Source: Hyphomicrobiales bacterium (lineage in GTDB: Bacteria > Pseudomonadota > Alphaproteobacteria > Rhizobiales > Rhizobiaceae). From it: a stretch of DNA of 64,000 nucleotides. A program made the position numbers and the translations under genes. Below the pieces are notes generated by a model. That model did no database searches. It was given only the letters and a program-made list of their open reading frames with translations, and was not told the origin of the DNA. Shown piece after piece: positions 36,094 through 45,471 of this stretch. The stretch spans positions 124,001-188,000 of the forward strand of contig UBJR01000004.1 of assembly GCA_900465675.1 (NCBI GenBank). Direction: 5' to 3'. Numbering within the stretch: position 1 is the first letter of the stretch; every line of letters begins with the position of its first letter.

Positions 36094-37910
36094 GCGACTG
36101 AAACATTGCCGATGCGGAACTGCTGGAGCAGGCCCATCAGGGCGTCGGCTTCGTCGGCGAGCTGGCGGCTTGCCTGCGTCGTCTCCTCGACCATCGAAGC
36201 GTTCTTCTGGGTCATCTGGTCCATGGCATTGACCGAACCGTTGACCTCCTGAAGAGCGGCCGACTGATCCTGGCTGGCCGTGGCAATCGTCTCGACATGC
36301 TTGCTGATTACGATGATCTCCTGGCTGATCGAAGCCAGGACATTGCCGGTCTTCTGCACCAGCTCCGAACCAGCCGTAACCTCGCGGGTCGACTTCTCGA
36401 TCAGACCCTTGATCTCGCGGGCGGCATCGGCCGAGCGCTGCGCCAGTTCGCGCACTTCCTGCGCGACAACGGCAAAGCCCTTGCCCGCTTCACCCGCACG
36501 GGCGGCTTCGATACCGGCATTCAGCGCCAGAAGATTGGTCTGGAAGGCGATGTCGTCGATGACCTCGATGATCTGTTCGATCTTCTGCGACGCTTCCTCG
36601 ATGCGCCCCATGGCAGCCACGGCATCGCCGACCACGGCGCCGGAGCTGTCGGCGGTCTTCTTGGTCAGCGCCACGGTGTTGTTGGCCTCGCGGGCCCGTT
36701 CCGCGGAAGAGCGGACGGTAACGGTGATTTCCTCGACAGCGGCAGCCGTCTCTTCAAGATTGGCGGCCTGGGCCTCGGTGCGCTTCGAGAGCTCGCCGGC
36801 AGAGGCCAGCATTGCGCGGCTGTTGCGCTGGATGGCGTTGGCATTGTCGCGAATGCTCGACAGCGTGTCCTGCAGACGCAGCAGCGAGCTGTTGAAATCG
36901 ACGCGCAGCTGCTCGAGACGGCCGACGAAAGGCGTTTCGATGGTTTCCGAAACATCGCCCTGCGCCAGACGGCCGAGACCGGCGGCGAGCTGGTTGACGG
37001 CGAAGTCAATCTGACCATCGAGGGTACGCTTGTCGGCGTCGTTGCGGGTGCGCTCGGCTTCCGTCAGCGCGCGCTGTTCGGCAGCCTGGGTCTCCAGATC
37101 CTGGCGTGCCTTCGCGCTGTCGCGGAACGCTTCCAGGGCGCGGCCGATCTCGCCGAATTCGTTGCGCTTGTCGACGCAGGGAATGGCGCCGGAGAGATTG
37201 CCCGAGGAGATCGCATGCACCGTCTTCGTCAGCGCCTGGAGCGGGCTGACCGTCCGGCGGATGGCGAAGAAGGCCAGCAGGCTGACGGCCAGCATGACGG
37301 CGGCACCTGCGCCGATGACGAGGACCTGCAGATGCTGCAGCCGGGCGAAATAAACCTCCATCGGAATGCCGATGAAGAGGATGCCGGTATTGGCGCCGGC
37401 GGCATTTTTCACAGGGAAATAGCCGGTCATGTAGTTCTTCCCGAACAGGACAGCCGGGCCGTAGTAAGCGTCGCCCTTGGCAAGCACCGTCTGCGCCGGA
37501 TGATCGGCAGCGAGCTTGGTTCCGACGGCGCGGCTGCCGTCTTCCTTCTTCACATTGGTTGAGACGCGCACATAGTCGCTGCCCTGCTTGTCGAAGATCG
37601 TCGCGACGCCGGCGATCGCCTGAGCCGTACGATCGACCAGCGAGTGGTCGGTGAATGCGGGGATCTTTTCTTCGGTGACGGTAGCGAGCTGCGAATCCGT
37701 GACCGTGATCGTGGCGCTCTGATCGCCTGCGCCATAGAGGATGGCCATGGTGCGGTTTGCATCCCTGGCATCTGAGACGGCGTTGTCCATCACATAGCGG
37801 CTGAGGTCGTAATAGGTCACGGCAACGATCGCGCCGGTGCTGACCACAAGCAGACCGAGTGTGATCGCGACCGCCTGGCGGACGATGGATGTCGAGAAAA
37901 AGCGCAGCAT
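36066..37910 (-). CDS. Methyl-accepting chemotaxis protein, Cache-type sensor
   Basis: 614 residues from ATG 37910. Membrane segment 1 is at about 10-33. A periplasmic single-Cache-like domain follows at about 34-190 ([66 protein letters not shown]). Membrane segment 2 is at about 192-215, followed by HAMP and a second HAMP-like segment ([21 protein letters not shown]). The signalling domain has the conserved hairpin tip ([49 protein letters not shown]). No CheR-tethering pentapeptide at the C-terminus. The ligand is unknown, though Cache sensors often bind small organic acids or amines. Confidence 0.9.
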   Translation of the reverse strand: MLRFFSTSIVRQAVAITLGLLVVSTGAIVAVTYYDLSRYVMDNAVSDARDANRTMAILYGAGDQSATITVTDSQLATVTEEKIPAFTDHSLVDRTAQAIAGVATIFDKQGSDYVRVSTNVKKEDGSRAVGTKLAADHPAQTVLAKGDAYYGPAVLFGKNYMTGYFPVKNAAGANTGILFIGIPMEVYFARLQHLQVLVIGAGAAVMLAVSLLAFFAIRRTVSPLQALTKTVHAISSGNLSGAIPCVDKRNEFGEIGRALEAFRDSAKARQDLETQAAEQRALTEAERTRNDADKRTLDGQIDFAVNQLAAGLGRLAQGDVSETIETPFVGRLEQLRVDFNSSLLRLQDTLSSIRDNANAIQRNSRAMLASAGELSKRTEAQAANLEETAAAVEEITVTVRSSAERAREANNTVALTKKTADSSGAVVGDAVAAMGRIEEASQKIEQIIEVIDDIAFQTNLLALNAGIEAARAGEAGKGFAVVAQEVRELAQRSADAAREIKGLIEKSTREVTAGSELVQKTGNVLASISQEIIVISKHVETIATASQDQSAALQEVNGSVNAMDQMTQKNASMVEETTQASRQLADEADALMGLLQQFRIGNVSVAHRPARQAA

Positions 37911-38119
37911 GAGGGCCCTCTGCAAGATGAATTGCAGATAGTCTATGCGTTAAACGTTAAAGAAAATTTTCCTCTAATTACCTGAAAAAATGCAATAAAT
38001 TTCATAAGTATGATAATTTACCTATGTCTTTTCCCACATCGGTAGAAAATGTGGCCTGTCGCGAGCAGAACACAACCATGGCGGACATTTTCCAAGTCAT
38101 TGACGTTGTTCGACAAACA

Positions 38120-38147
38120 GAAAACGGCGCCTCGCGGCGCCGTTTTC
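38120..38147 (-). terminator. Terminator of the 842-residue chemoreceptor gene
   Basis: A perfect 12-bp stem, GAAAACGGCGCC (38120-38131) with GGCGCCGTTTTC (38136-38147), around loop TCGC. The T-rich arm ends the minus-strand transcript. It lies 22 bases beyond the stop of the upstream gene. Confidence 0.82.
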
Positions 38148-38169
38148 TTCATCTGGTTTTCGGCTGGGA

Positions 38170-40698
38170 TCAGGCAGCGCGGTAATAGGCCGTGTGCGAT
38201 TCGCCTTCGATCTTGAACTGCTGCACGAGAGTAAGCAGGCTGTCTGCCTGGGAAGCGAGTTCGCGGCTTGCCGCCGTCGTCTCTTCCACCATGGCGGCGT
38301 TCTGCTGGGTCATCTGGTCCATCGAGTTGACGGTGGCGTTGACTTCCTGCAGTGCGCCCGATTGATCGTGGCTGGCGCGGGCGATCATTTCGACATGCTG
38401 GCTGATGGTGACGATCTGCGCGCTGATCTTCGCCAGCACTGTGCCGGTTTCCTGCACCGACTGCGAACCGGAGCTGACTTCCGTCGTCGACTTGTTGATC
38501 AGGCCCTTGATCTCCTGCGCGGCAGCGGCGGAGCGCTGGGCAAGCTCGCGGACTTCCATCGCGACGACAGCAAAGCCCTTGCCCGCCTCACCAGCGCGCG
38601 CAGCTTCGATACCGGCGTTCAGCGCCAGCAGGTTGGTCTGGAAGGCGATCTCGTCAATGACGCCGATGATCTGTTCGATCTGGCGCGACGCATCTTCGAT
38701 ACGGCCCATGGCATCGATTGCCTTGCCGACGACGGTTGCCGAGTCATCGGCGCTGCGCTTGGCCTGACGGACGATCTGGTCGGCATCCTTGGCGCGCTCG
38801 GCAGACGAGCGGACGGTAACGGTGATCTCGTCGACGGCAGCGGCGGTCTCTTCGAGCGAGGCAGCCTGCTGTTCCGTGCGCTTGGCAAGATCTTCGGCCG
38901 ACTGGGCCATCTGGTTGCCGTTGCCCTGGATCATCTGCACGTTGTCGCGGATCTGGCTCATGGTCTCCTGGAGACGGAACATCGAGCCGTTGAAGTCTTC
39001 ACGCAGCTGTTCGAGGCGGCCGATGAACGGCGTGTCGATCGTCGTGGAGATATCGCCCTGCGACATGCGCTGCAGACCGGCGGCGAGTTCGTTGACCGCA
39101 TATTCGATCTGGCGGTCCATCTCGCGCTTTTCTGCATCGTTGCGCTGACGCTCATGCTCGGCGGCCTGACGCTCCTCGTCGCTCTGCTCCTCGATGCGGA
39201 TCTTGGAGATCGCATTCTCCTTGAATATCCCGAGGGCGCGGGCGATGTCGCCGATTTCGTCGTAGCGCTGTTCACCGGAGATATTGGTGTCGAGCGCGCC
39301 CTCGGCGATGCGGCGCATGGCAGCGGTGATCTGGCCGATCGGGCGCTGCAGGGTCAGAACCAGGGCGATGCCGCCGATGATCGAAACCAGGATACCGAGG
39401 CCGGTGGTGCCGACGGAAATGCTGTTCGCCTGCTCGCGCTCGGCGCCGGCCGTCTGCTTCTGCAGTTCGGCGAAGCTGGTCAGCTGGCCCCAGACACTGT
39501 CAAGCTCCTGGCGGGCAGCGGCGTAATCGCTGATGCGCTGATTGATGACATCAACGAGGCTCTGCGCGTCCTTGTCCATTGAGACGAGCGCGGGAGTAAT
39601 CGCCGAGATGATGTCACCGGCAAAGTCCATGCCCTTGGCGCTGGCCTGCAGGGTGTTCAGCATGGTGTTGAGGGTCGAGATTTCCTGGTTCAGGCGAACC
39701 CGGTTCTCCTTGGTCGGCTTGGCGCTGAAATCGCCGAGCACGAGCTGCAGCGAATAGATCGACGTTTCCAGACGGCGGGTGTCTTCCAGAACCGAGTTGG
39801 TCTGGGCGATACGGCTGTCGAGCTGAACAAAAGTGGTCGTCGCTTCGCGCATCATCTGCGTGGCGGTCAGCTGGGTGTAGGTGGACATCTGGCGGAAGCG
39901 GGAGACGAGACGGCCGAGATTGGCAACGCCGTCATCGGAGCCGGCATCGGGTGCGGCGGCCTGCGTCTTCAGATCGCTGATGGTCTGGGCCATCGACTGC
40001 GTCATGCTCTTCTGGTTCTGCGGGACCGAGATTTCGATCATGCGCTGAGCCTTGATGATCGTCGGCAGCGCCGTCGTCACGACCTTCAGCTTGTCGGCGG
40101 GAAGCTGCGCCTTGTTGAAATCGTTCATGGCGGTCGCCAGCGTATCGCCGCCCTTCAGCAGACGGTCGGCGGCGCGCAGGGTTGCGGTCGCGTTGCCTTC
40201 GTCCGTGCGCACGCTCTCTTCGAGCTGGCGCGCGTCATAGCTGACATTGAAGCGGTTGGTGATCATCACCTTCTGGGCGTCGTCGATCTGCTTGCGCAGC
40301 GCGACTTCCTGGTCGTGCAGCGTCCAGAGCTTGCCGACGGTGCCCGAAATGGCACTGGTGCCGTCCATCGCAGCCTGCAGATTGTCGCGGCCGGCATTCT
40401 CGCCGATCTGAGACAGGGTGGCGTTCAAAGTTTCGCCCTGTGTCTTGATATCCGCGTAGAGCTTATCGCGAGCCTGCTCGTTGGTGTTCTGCAGGAAGTC
40501 ATCCATAGAGCCGTAGAGATCCTTGAAGCCGCTCAGCGACTGAAGGATGCTGTTCGAGATCTCCATGCGCCCTTGCAGCATGCCGGAGGCATAAAGGCCG
40601 GTGAGGCCGACCGCCGAGATGGCGACGACGAAAGGCAGAACGAAGATCAGGACTTTCGTCTTGATCTTGAAGCGCGACAGGATCTTATCAATGAACAT
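38170..40698 (-). CDS. Methyl-accepting chemotaxis protein with a long helical periplasmic domain
   Basis: 842 residues from ATG 40698; the longer frame to 40764 lacks a ribosome site, and the chosen one is also weak. Membrane segment 1 is at about 15-37, segment 2 at about 428-450. The periplasmic domain of about 390 residues is Ala/Gln/Leu-rich and looks all-helical, suggesting a HBM- or double four-helix-bundle sensor. HAMP and a second HAMP-like segment ([21 protein letters not shown]) are followed by the signalling tip [37 protein letters not shown]. The cytoplasmic half is very like the neighbouring receptor, so the pair probably arose by duplication with exchange of the sensor domain. 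Confidence 0.9.
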   Translation of the reverse strand: MFIDKILSRFKIKTKVLIFVLPFVVAISAVGLTGLYASGMLQGRMEISNSILQSLSGFKDLYGSMDDFLQNTNEQARDKLYADIKTQGETLNATLSQIGENAGRDNLQAAMDGTSAISGTVGKLWTLHDQEVALRKQIDDAQKVMITNRFNVSYDARQLEESVRTDEGNATATLRAADRLLKGGDTLATAMNDFNKAQLPADKLKVVTTALPTIIKAQRMIEISVPQNQKSMTQSMAQTISDLKTQAAAPDAGSDDGVANLGRLVSRFRQMSTYTQLTATQMMREATTTFVQLDSRIAQTNSVLEDTRRLETSIYSLQLVLGDFSAKPTKENRVRLNQEISTLNTMLNTLQASAKGMDFAGDIISAITPALVSMDKDAQSLVDVINQRISDYAAARQELDSVWGQLTSFAELQKQTAGAEREQANSISVGTTGLGILVSIIGGIALVLTLQRPIGQITAAMRRIAEGALDTNISGEQRYDEIGDIARALGIFKENAISKIRIEEQSDEERQAAEHERQRNDAEKREMDRQIEYAVNELAAGLQRMSQGDISTTIDTPFIGRLEQLREDFNGSMFRLQETMSQIRDNVQMIQGNGNQMAQSAEDLAKRTEQQAASLEETAAAVDEITVTVRSSAERAKDADQIVRQAKRSADDSATVVGKAIDAMGRIEDASRQIEQIIGVIDEIAFQTNLLALNAGIEAARAGEAGKGFAVVAMEVRELAQRSAAAAQEIKGLINKSTTEVSSGSQSVQETGTVLAKISAQIVTISQHVEMIARASHDQSGALQEVNATVNSMDQMTQQNAAMVEETTAASRELASQADSLLTLVQQFKIEGESHTAYYRAA

Positions 40699-40983
40699 GG
40701 CTATACCGGCCTTCCATACACCACTCCTCCCACCGGCTGCTGTTGCGGCGCCGGTCGAGTGCATCGAGCTGACTTTTTTGGAATAATGGGAAACCCGAGG
40801 GCTCAGGCGGCAATCATTGCCAAGTCATCGCCGCGCGAAACGGGATGCCCATAGTTTCAGCAAGTGTGACAGAAGAGATATTAATTTTCGGATAAGCCAG
40901 ATCGTTTGAAATGGCCTTTCCGATCAAGGCCATGCGGCTGCACGCCAAGGGCAGACCGCAAATTATATGATAATTCGGAAAGG

Positions 40984-41127
40984 TCAGACGGCGTGCGCGA
41001 TCACCAAGGCGATAATCGCAGCGGTTGCGCCGGTGGCAAGCATGAGAAAGCGGAGCGTCGCGAGCTTTGCATCAGGCTGTGCCTGGGCGATTGCGATGGC
41101 GCGGGCGCGGCGTGTGTTCCTATTCAT
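40984..41127 (-). CDS. Small single-span membrane protein, 47 residues
   Basis: Sequence begins MNRNTRRARAIAIAQAQPDA; a hydrophobic segment (about 27-45: FLMLATGATAAIIALVIAHAV) ends the protein. The basic N-terminus suggests it stays inside the cell (N-in, C-out). GAGG lies 8 bases before the ATG. It occupies an otherwise empty 580-base space between a chemoreceptor and a flavoprotein gene. No family recognised. Short membrane ORFs can occur by chance, so confidence is moderate. Confidence 0.5.
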   Translation of the reverse strand: MNRNTRRARAIAIAQAQPDAKLATLRFLMLATGATAAIIALVIAHAV

Positions 41128-41279
41128 CTAAAGGACCTCACTTTTCTCAATACTGTAACAATCCATCAAAATGGCTGTGCGGTAAAGCTTTAAATGGGAA
41201 GCTTGTTCCATCGTTGCCATTGAGACACGATGGCGCACCCGGCTTAAGAAGTCTTGAATCTATTTGCCCGGATTCGAGC

Positions 41280-42461
41280 CTATAAGGATTCACCTGCAGC
41301 AAAACCCGAGGCCCAGGCCCATTGGAAGTTATAGCCGCCGAGCCAGCCCGTGACATCGACGCATTCGCCGATGAAATAGAGGCCAGGAACGGCCTTCGCT
41401 TCCATCGTCTTCGAGTCCAGCGCTGATGTATCGATGCCACCGAGCGTCACTTCCGCGGTGCGGTATCCTTCGGAGCCGGACGGCTTGACCGTCCAGTTCT
41501 GCGCGGCGTCCGCAAGCCGCGTCAGCGCCTTATCGGAGAGGTCGGCCATGTTGCCGGAAATGCCTTCGCGCTCGACGAGGTATTGGGCGAGACGCTTCGG
41601 CAGGATGTCCGCCAGCGCAGTCTGCGCCGACTGGCGGCCATTCGTCTGCTTGGCTTTCTTCAGATGCTGGAGCAGATCGACATCGGGTTCGATATCGACG
41701 GTGATCCCCTCGCCTTCGCGCCAATAGGACGAGATCTGCAGGATCGCCGGGCCGCTGAGGCCACGGTGGGTGAAAAGCAGCGCTTCCCGGAAGGCCGTCT
41801 TGCCGTGACGGATTTCAGCCGGAGCGGCGATGCCGGAAAGCGGAGCGATCGCTTCCAGCAGGACCGGATCGAGGGTCAACGGCACGAGGCCCGGACGGGT
41901 CTCGGTCATCGCAAGCCCAAACTGCTCGGCGATGCGATAGGCAAAGCCGGTGGCGCCCATTTTCGGAATCGACTTGCCGCCGGTGGCGATCACCAGCGAG
42001 GCGCATTCATAGGCGCCTTCCGAGGTATCGACGCGAAAACCTTCGGTGGTCTTTTCAACGCCGAGGATTTCCGTGCGCAACTGCCACTCGGCACCGGCCG
42101 CCCGCATCTCGTCGAGCAGCATGTGGATGATATCCTTGGCGCTGTCATCACAGAACAGCTGGCCGAGCGTCTTCTCGTGCCAGGCGATCTTGTGCCTGTC
42201 GACCATGGCGACGAAATCGGCGGGGGTGAAGCGAGCGAGGGCCGATTTGCAGAAATGCGGGTTGGCGGAGAGAAAATTCTTCGGCCCGGCATGGATATTG
42301 GTGAAATTGCAGCGGCCGCCGCCGGAGATACGGATCTTCTCGCCGGGGGTCTTGGCATGATCGAGAACGAGCACGGAGCGGCCGCGCTTACCGGCGCGGA
42401 TGGCACACATCATGCCGGCGGCGCCCGCGCCGATGACGATCACATCGCTCTTCCGTCTCAA
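41280..42461 (-). CDS. HI0933/YhiN-family NAD(P)/FAD-dependent oxidoreductase
   Basis: 393 residues from a TTG at 42461 with AAGGA upstream. N-terminal FAD fold VIVIGAGAAGMMCAIRAGKRG, then the family hallmark GEKIRISGGGRCNFTN. Middle: LVIATGGKSIPKMGATGFAYRIAEQFG and FTHRGLSGPAILQISSYW. C-terminal GLYFIGECVDVTGWLGGYNFQWAWASGFAAG. Cellular substrate is not firmly established for the family; related BaiN acts on bile-acid intermediates. Divergent from puuA. Confidence 0.88.
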   Translation of the reverse strand: MRRKSDVIVIGAGAAGMMCAIRAGKRGRSVLVLDHAKTPGEKIRISGGGRCNFTNIHAGPKNFLSANPHFCKSALARFTPADFVAMVDRHKIAWHEKTLGQLFCDDSAKDIIHMLLDEMRAAGAEWQLRTEILGVEKTTEGFRVDTSEGAYECASLVIATGGKSIPKMGATGFAYRIAEQFGLAMTETRPGLVPLTLDPVLLEAIAPLSGIAAPAEIRHGKTAFREALLFTHRGLSGPAILQISSYWREGEGITVDIEPDVDLLQHLKKAKQTNGRQSAQTALADILPKRLAQYLVEREGISGNMADLSDKALTRLADAAQNWTVKPSGSEGYRTAEVTLGGIDTSALDSKTMEAKAVPGLYFIGECVDVTGWLGGYNFQWAWASGFAAGESL

Positions 42462-42587
42462 GCCGGTTTCCTTCCGTAAAGTGTGCCTTCTTTTTCTATC
42501 AAATGGCGAAAGTCAACGCCTCTACCCCCCTCGCCAATTGCCAAACTCTGGCTATTATGGCCTTCCGATCAACGTAACCGGTGTGTC

Positions 42588-44024
42588 ATGTCTCCAAAAA
42601 AGACAACGCTTAAGCCTGCCAAGAACGTTAGCCCCACGATCAAGACTCCCCCTGACCCTGGGTCGTCGCGCGGTGTAGCGAACTGGAAGGAAGCGGCACA
42701 GTGGCTACGGGCACGAGGCATCGAAGATATCGAATGCATCACCCCTGACCTCGCCGGCGTACCGCGCGGCAAGATGATGCCGACATCGAAATTCACCTCG
42801 AACACCTCGCTCGCACTGCCTTCGGCAATCTACCGCCACACGATCTCGGGCGCCTATCCCGAAGAGACGGAAAGCTTCCGCTATGAGCCGCGCGACAGCG
42901 ACCTCAAGCTCGTTCCCGATCTTTCGACGCTCTCCGTCGTGCCATGGGAAACCGACCCGACGGCGCAGGTGATCTGCGATATCGTCAATTCCGATGGCGG
43001 CGAAGTGTCCTACACGCCGCGCAACGTGCTGAAGCGCATCATGGGCCTTTACAGCGCCCGTGGCTGGAAGCCGGTTGTCGCGCCTGAAATCGAGTTCTAT
43101 CTGGTCGCCACCAACGATGACCCCGACTATCCCCTGCATCCGCCGAAGGGCCGCTCCGGCCGTTCGATCCTCGGCGGACAGGGCTATTCGATCGCCGGGA
43201 TCAACGAGTTCGACGAACTGATCGACGACATCTACCATTTCTCGGAGAAGCAGGGTCTCGAGATCGATACGCTGATCCACGAAGAAGGTCCGGCGCAGCT
43301 CGAAATCAACCTGCGCCACGGCAATCCGATCGAGCTTGCCGATCAGGTGTTCATGTTCAAGCGCACGATCCGCGAAGCGGCGCTGAAGCATGGCATCTTC
43401 GCGACGTTCATGGCCAAGCCGATGCAGGGGCAGCCGGGTTCGGCGATGCATATCCATCAGTCGGTGGTCAACGAGGAGACGGGGAAGAACGTCTTCTCCA
43501 ATCCGGATGGATCGCCGTCGAAGGAGTTCTTCCACTTTATCGGCGGCATGCAGAAATACGTGCCGAGCGCTCTGGCGATGCTGGCGCCCTACGTCAATTC
43601 CTACCGCCGCCTGGCGCCGAACATCTCCTGCCCGGTCAACAACGCCTGGGGCTACGACAACCGCACGACGGCTTTCCGCGTTCCGGTTTCCGATCCGCAG
43701 GCGCGCCGCGTCGAGAACCGGCTGCCGAGCTCGGATGCCAATCCCTATCTGGCGCTAGCGGCTTCGCTGGCTTCGGGTCTGCTGGGGATCATGAAGGAAA
43801 TCGAGCCGACTGCACCGACGGAAGATGCCGCCAACGAAGGCTCGATCGACCTGCCGCGCGGATTGCTGGAAGCCGTGGCGCTGATGGAAGACGAGCCGGC
43901 CTTCGAAGAGGTGTTCGGCGCGGAGTTCATCGGACTCTATGCCGGCGTCAAACGCGGCGAGTTCGAGACCTTCATGGAAGTGATCAGCCCCTGGGAGCGC
44001 GAGTTCCTGCTGCTCAACGTGTGA
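42588..44024 (+). CDS. puuA: Gamma-glutamylputrescine synthetase (glutamine synthetase family)
   Basis: 478 residues from ATG 42588; the longer frame to 42483 has no ribosome site. Glutamine-synthetase fold: metal ligands in APEIEFYLV and EEGPAQLEINL, with GQPGSAMHIHQSVV for ammonia or amine and ATP binding. NISCPVNNAWGYDNRTTAFRVP and RVENRLPSSDANPYLALAASL complete the catalytic site. Followed after 13 bases by a PuuB-like oxidase, the basis for assigning gamma-glutamylation of putrescine rather than ammonia assimilation. An N-terminal Lys/Pro-rich extension of about 25 residues is present. A glutamine-synthetase-like enzyme acting on another amine is the alternative. Confidence 0.82.
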   Translation: MSPKKTTLKPAKNVSPTIKTPPDPGSSRGVANWKEAAQWLRARGIEDIECITPDLAGVPRGKMMPTSKFTSNTSLALPSAIYRHTISGAYPEETESFRYEPRDSDLKLVPDLSTLSVVPWETDPTAQVICDIVNSDGGEVSYTPRNVLKRIMGLYSARGWKPVVAPEIEFYLVATNDDPDYPLHPPKGRSGRSILGGQGYSIAGINEFDELIDDIYHFSEKQGLEIDTLIHEEGPAQLEINLRHGNPIELADQVFMFKRTIREAALKHGIFATFMAKPMQGQPGSAMHIHQSVVNEETGKNVFSNPDGSPSKEFFHFIGGMQKYVPSALAMLAPYVNSYRRLAPNISCPVNNAWGYDNRTTAFRVPVSDPQARRVENRLPSSDANPYLALAASLASGLLGIMKEIEPTAPTEDAANEGSIDLPRGLLEAVALMEDEPAFEEVFGAEFIGLYAGVKRGEFETFMEVISPWEREFLLLNV

Positions 44025-44037
44025 GGAGGCATTCCTC

Positions 44038-45336
44038 ATGGCGGTGAAGCAAGACTGGCAGAGCCCGATCGCGCCCGGCGTTTCCTGGTATCAGGCGACA
44101 GCGGGCGAGCGGCCGACCTATCCGGAACTCGACGGATCCAGAACCTGTGACGTCGCCATTGTCGGCGGCGGCTATACCGGGCTGCAGGCGGCCTACAATC
44201 TCGCCAAGGCGGGGGTATCGGTCGTGTTGATCGATGCCAACCGCTTTGGCGACGGTGCATCCGGCCGCAACGGCGGCCAGCTCGGCACCGGCCAGCGCTG
44301 GTGGCCGGAGGAACTCGAAGAGAAGATCGGCTACGAACGCTCCAAGGCGCTGTTCGACCTGGCGGAGGGTGCAAAGAAGCACCTGCTCGATTTCGCCAAC
44401 GAACATCAGATCGACATCGAGTTCATGCCCGGGCAGATGAACGTGGCGCACAAGGAGAGCTACAAGCGCTCCTATGCCGAAAATGCCGAGATCGCAGCCT
44501 CGCGCTACGATTATCCGCATGTGCGCTTCATGGACAGGGAAGAGACGCAGGAGCGGCTGGGGTCGAAGCGCTATCATTGTGGCGTGCGCGACACCGGCAC
44601 CGGACATATCCACCCGCTAAAACTGCTGGTCGGGCTTGCCCGCGTCGCCGCCAATGCCGGCGCTCAGATCTTCGAGATGACGCCGGCAATCGCCGTCCGC
44701 AATGACGGCGGCAAGGTGAAGATCGATACAGCGAAGGGAGCGATCACCGCCGACAAGGCGCTGATTGCCTGTAACGGTTACATCGGCAATCTTGAGCCGG
44801 TGACGGCCAGCCACGTCATGCCGATCCGCTCCTTCATCGGCGCCACCGCGCCGCTGGAAAACTTCCCCTCCGTGCTGCCGGGCGGCGAAGCGGTTGCCGA
44901 CTCGCGCTTCGTCGTGCGCTATTTCCGCAAGTCGAAGGACGGGCGGCTGCTGTTTGGCGGGCGCGAGGCCTATACCTCTGACAACCCGCGCGACATCACG
45001 GAGCACATCCGCCGCCAGATCGCCGAGATCTACCCCGTATTGAAGGACGTCGAGATTACCCATGCCTGGGGCGGCTCGGTCGGCATCACCCTGCCGCGGC
45101 AGCCCTTCGTGCGCGAAGTGATGCCGAATGTGACATCGATCGGCGGTTATTCCGGCCACGGCGTGATGCTGTCAAATTACTGCGGCAAACTTTATGCAGA
45201 AACGGTTCTTGGAAAATCAGGGGAACTCGACCTCTTCAAAGGGCTCGATATCCCGGCCTTTCCCGGCGGACCAGCCATGCGGGCACCGCTGCTTTTCCTA
45301 GCCTTGTCCTGGTTCGCGCTGCGCGACAAGTTTTAG
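44038..45336 (+). CDS. puuB: Gamma-glutamylputrescine oxidase
   Basis: 432 residues. FAD-binding VAIVGGGYTGLQAAYNLAKAG near residue 38, SGRNGGQLGTGQR as in PuuB/OrdL-type DAO enzymes, and a C-terminal FAD contact (TSIGGYSGHGVMLSNYCGKL). GAGGAGG precedes the ATG. Oxidises gamma-glutamylputrescine to the aminoaldehyde with release of ammonia and peroxide. Co-transcribed with puuA. puuC/puuD-type genes are not in the window. Confidence 0.85.
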   Translation: MAVKQDWQSPIAPGVSWYQATAGERPTYPELDGSRTCDVAIVGGGYTGLQAAYNLAKAGVSVVLIDANRFGDGASGRNGGQLGTGQRWWPEELEEKIGYERSKALFDLAEGAKKHLLDFANEHQIDIEFMPGQMNVAHKESYKRSYAENAEIAASRYDYPHVRFMDREETQERLGSKRYHCGVRDTGTGHIHPLKLLVGLARVAANAGAQIFEMTPAIAVRNDGGKVKIDTAKGAITADKALIACNGYIGNLEPVTASHVMPIRSFIGATAPLENFPSVLPGGEAVADSRFVVRYFRKSKDGRLLFGGREAYTSDNPRDITEHIRRQIAEIYPVLKDVEITHAWGGSVGITLPRQPFVREVMPNVTSIGGYSGHGVMLSNYCGKLYAETVLGKSGELDLFKGLDIPAFPGGPAMRAPLLFLALSWFALRDKF

Positions 45337-45353
45337 GGCGATTGCGGGATTTC

Positions 45354-45391
45354 CTCTCGGGTCAATTCGCTTTAAAACCGGGACCCGAGAG
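45354..45391 (+). terminator. Stem-loop after puuB
   Basis: CTCTCGGGTC (45354-45363) and GACCCGAGAG (45382-45391) are perfectly complementary over 10 bases with an 18-base loop, 17 bases past the puuB stop. No T run follows, so it may be a Rho-associated or protective structure. Confidence 0.5.
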
Positions 45392-45471
45392 ATTCATTGC
45401 ATCGCACACTGGCTTTTTTAAATCGATTAGATTAAAACGGCCGCCAACCAGACTGATTGAGAGAAAAGCTC

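Noticed and set aside
40906..41193. A 95-codon plus-strand frame between the chemoreceptor and flavoprotein genes
   Set aside because: Unlikely composition and no ribosome site; the minus-strand 47-residue membrane protein explains the region better.
45414..45436. AT-rich symmetric element upstream of zwf as a HexR-type operator
   Set aside because: The two halves differ by an inserted base and do not match the HexR consensus known from gammaproteobacteria; too weak to list as a site.
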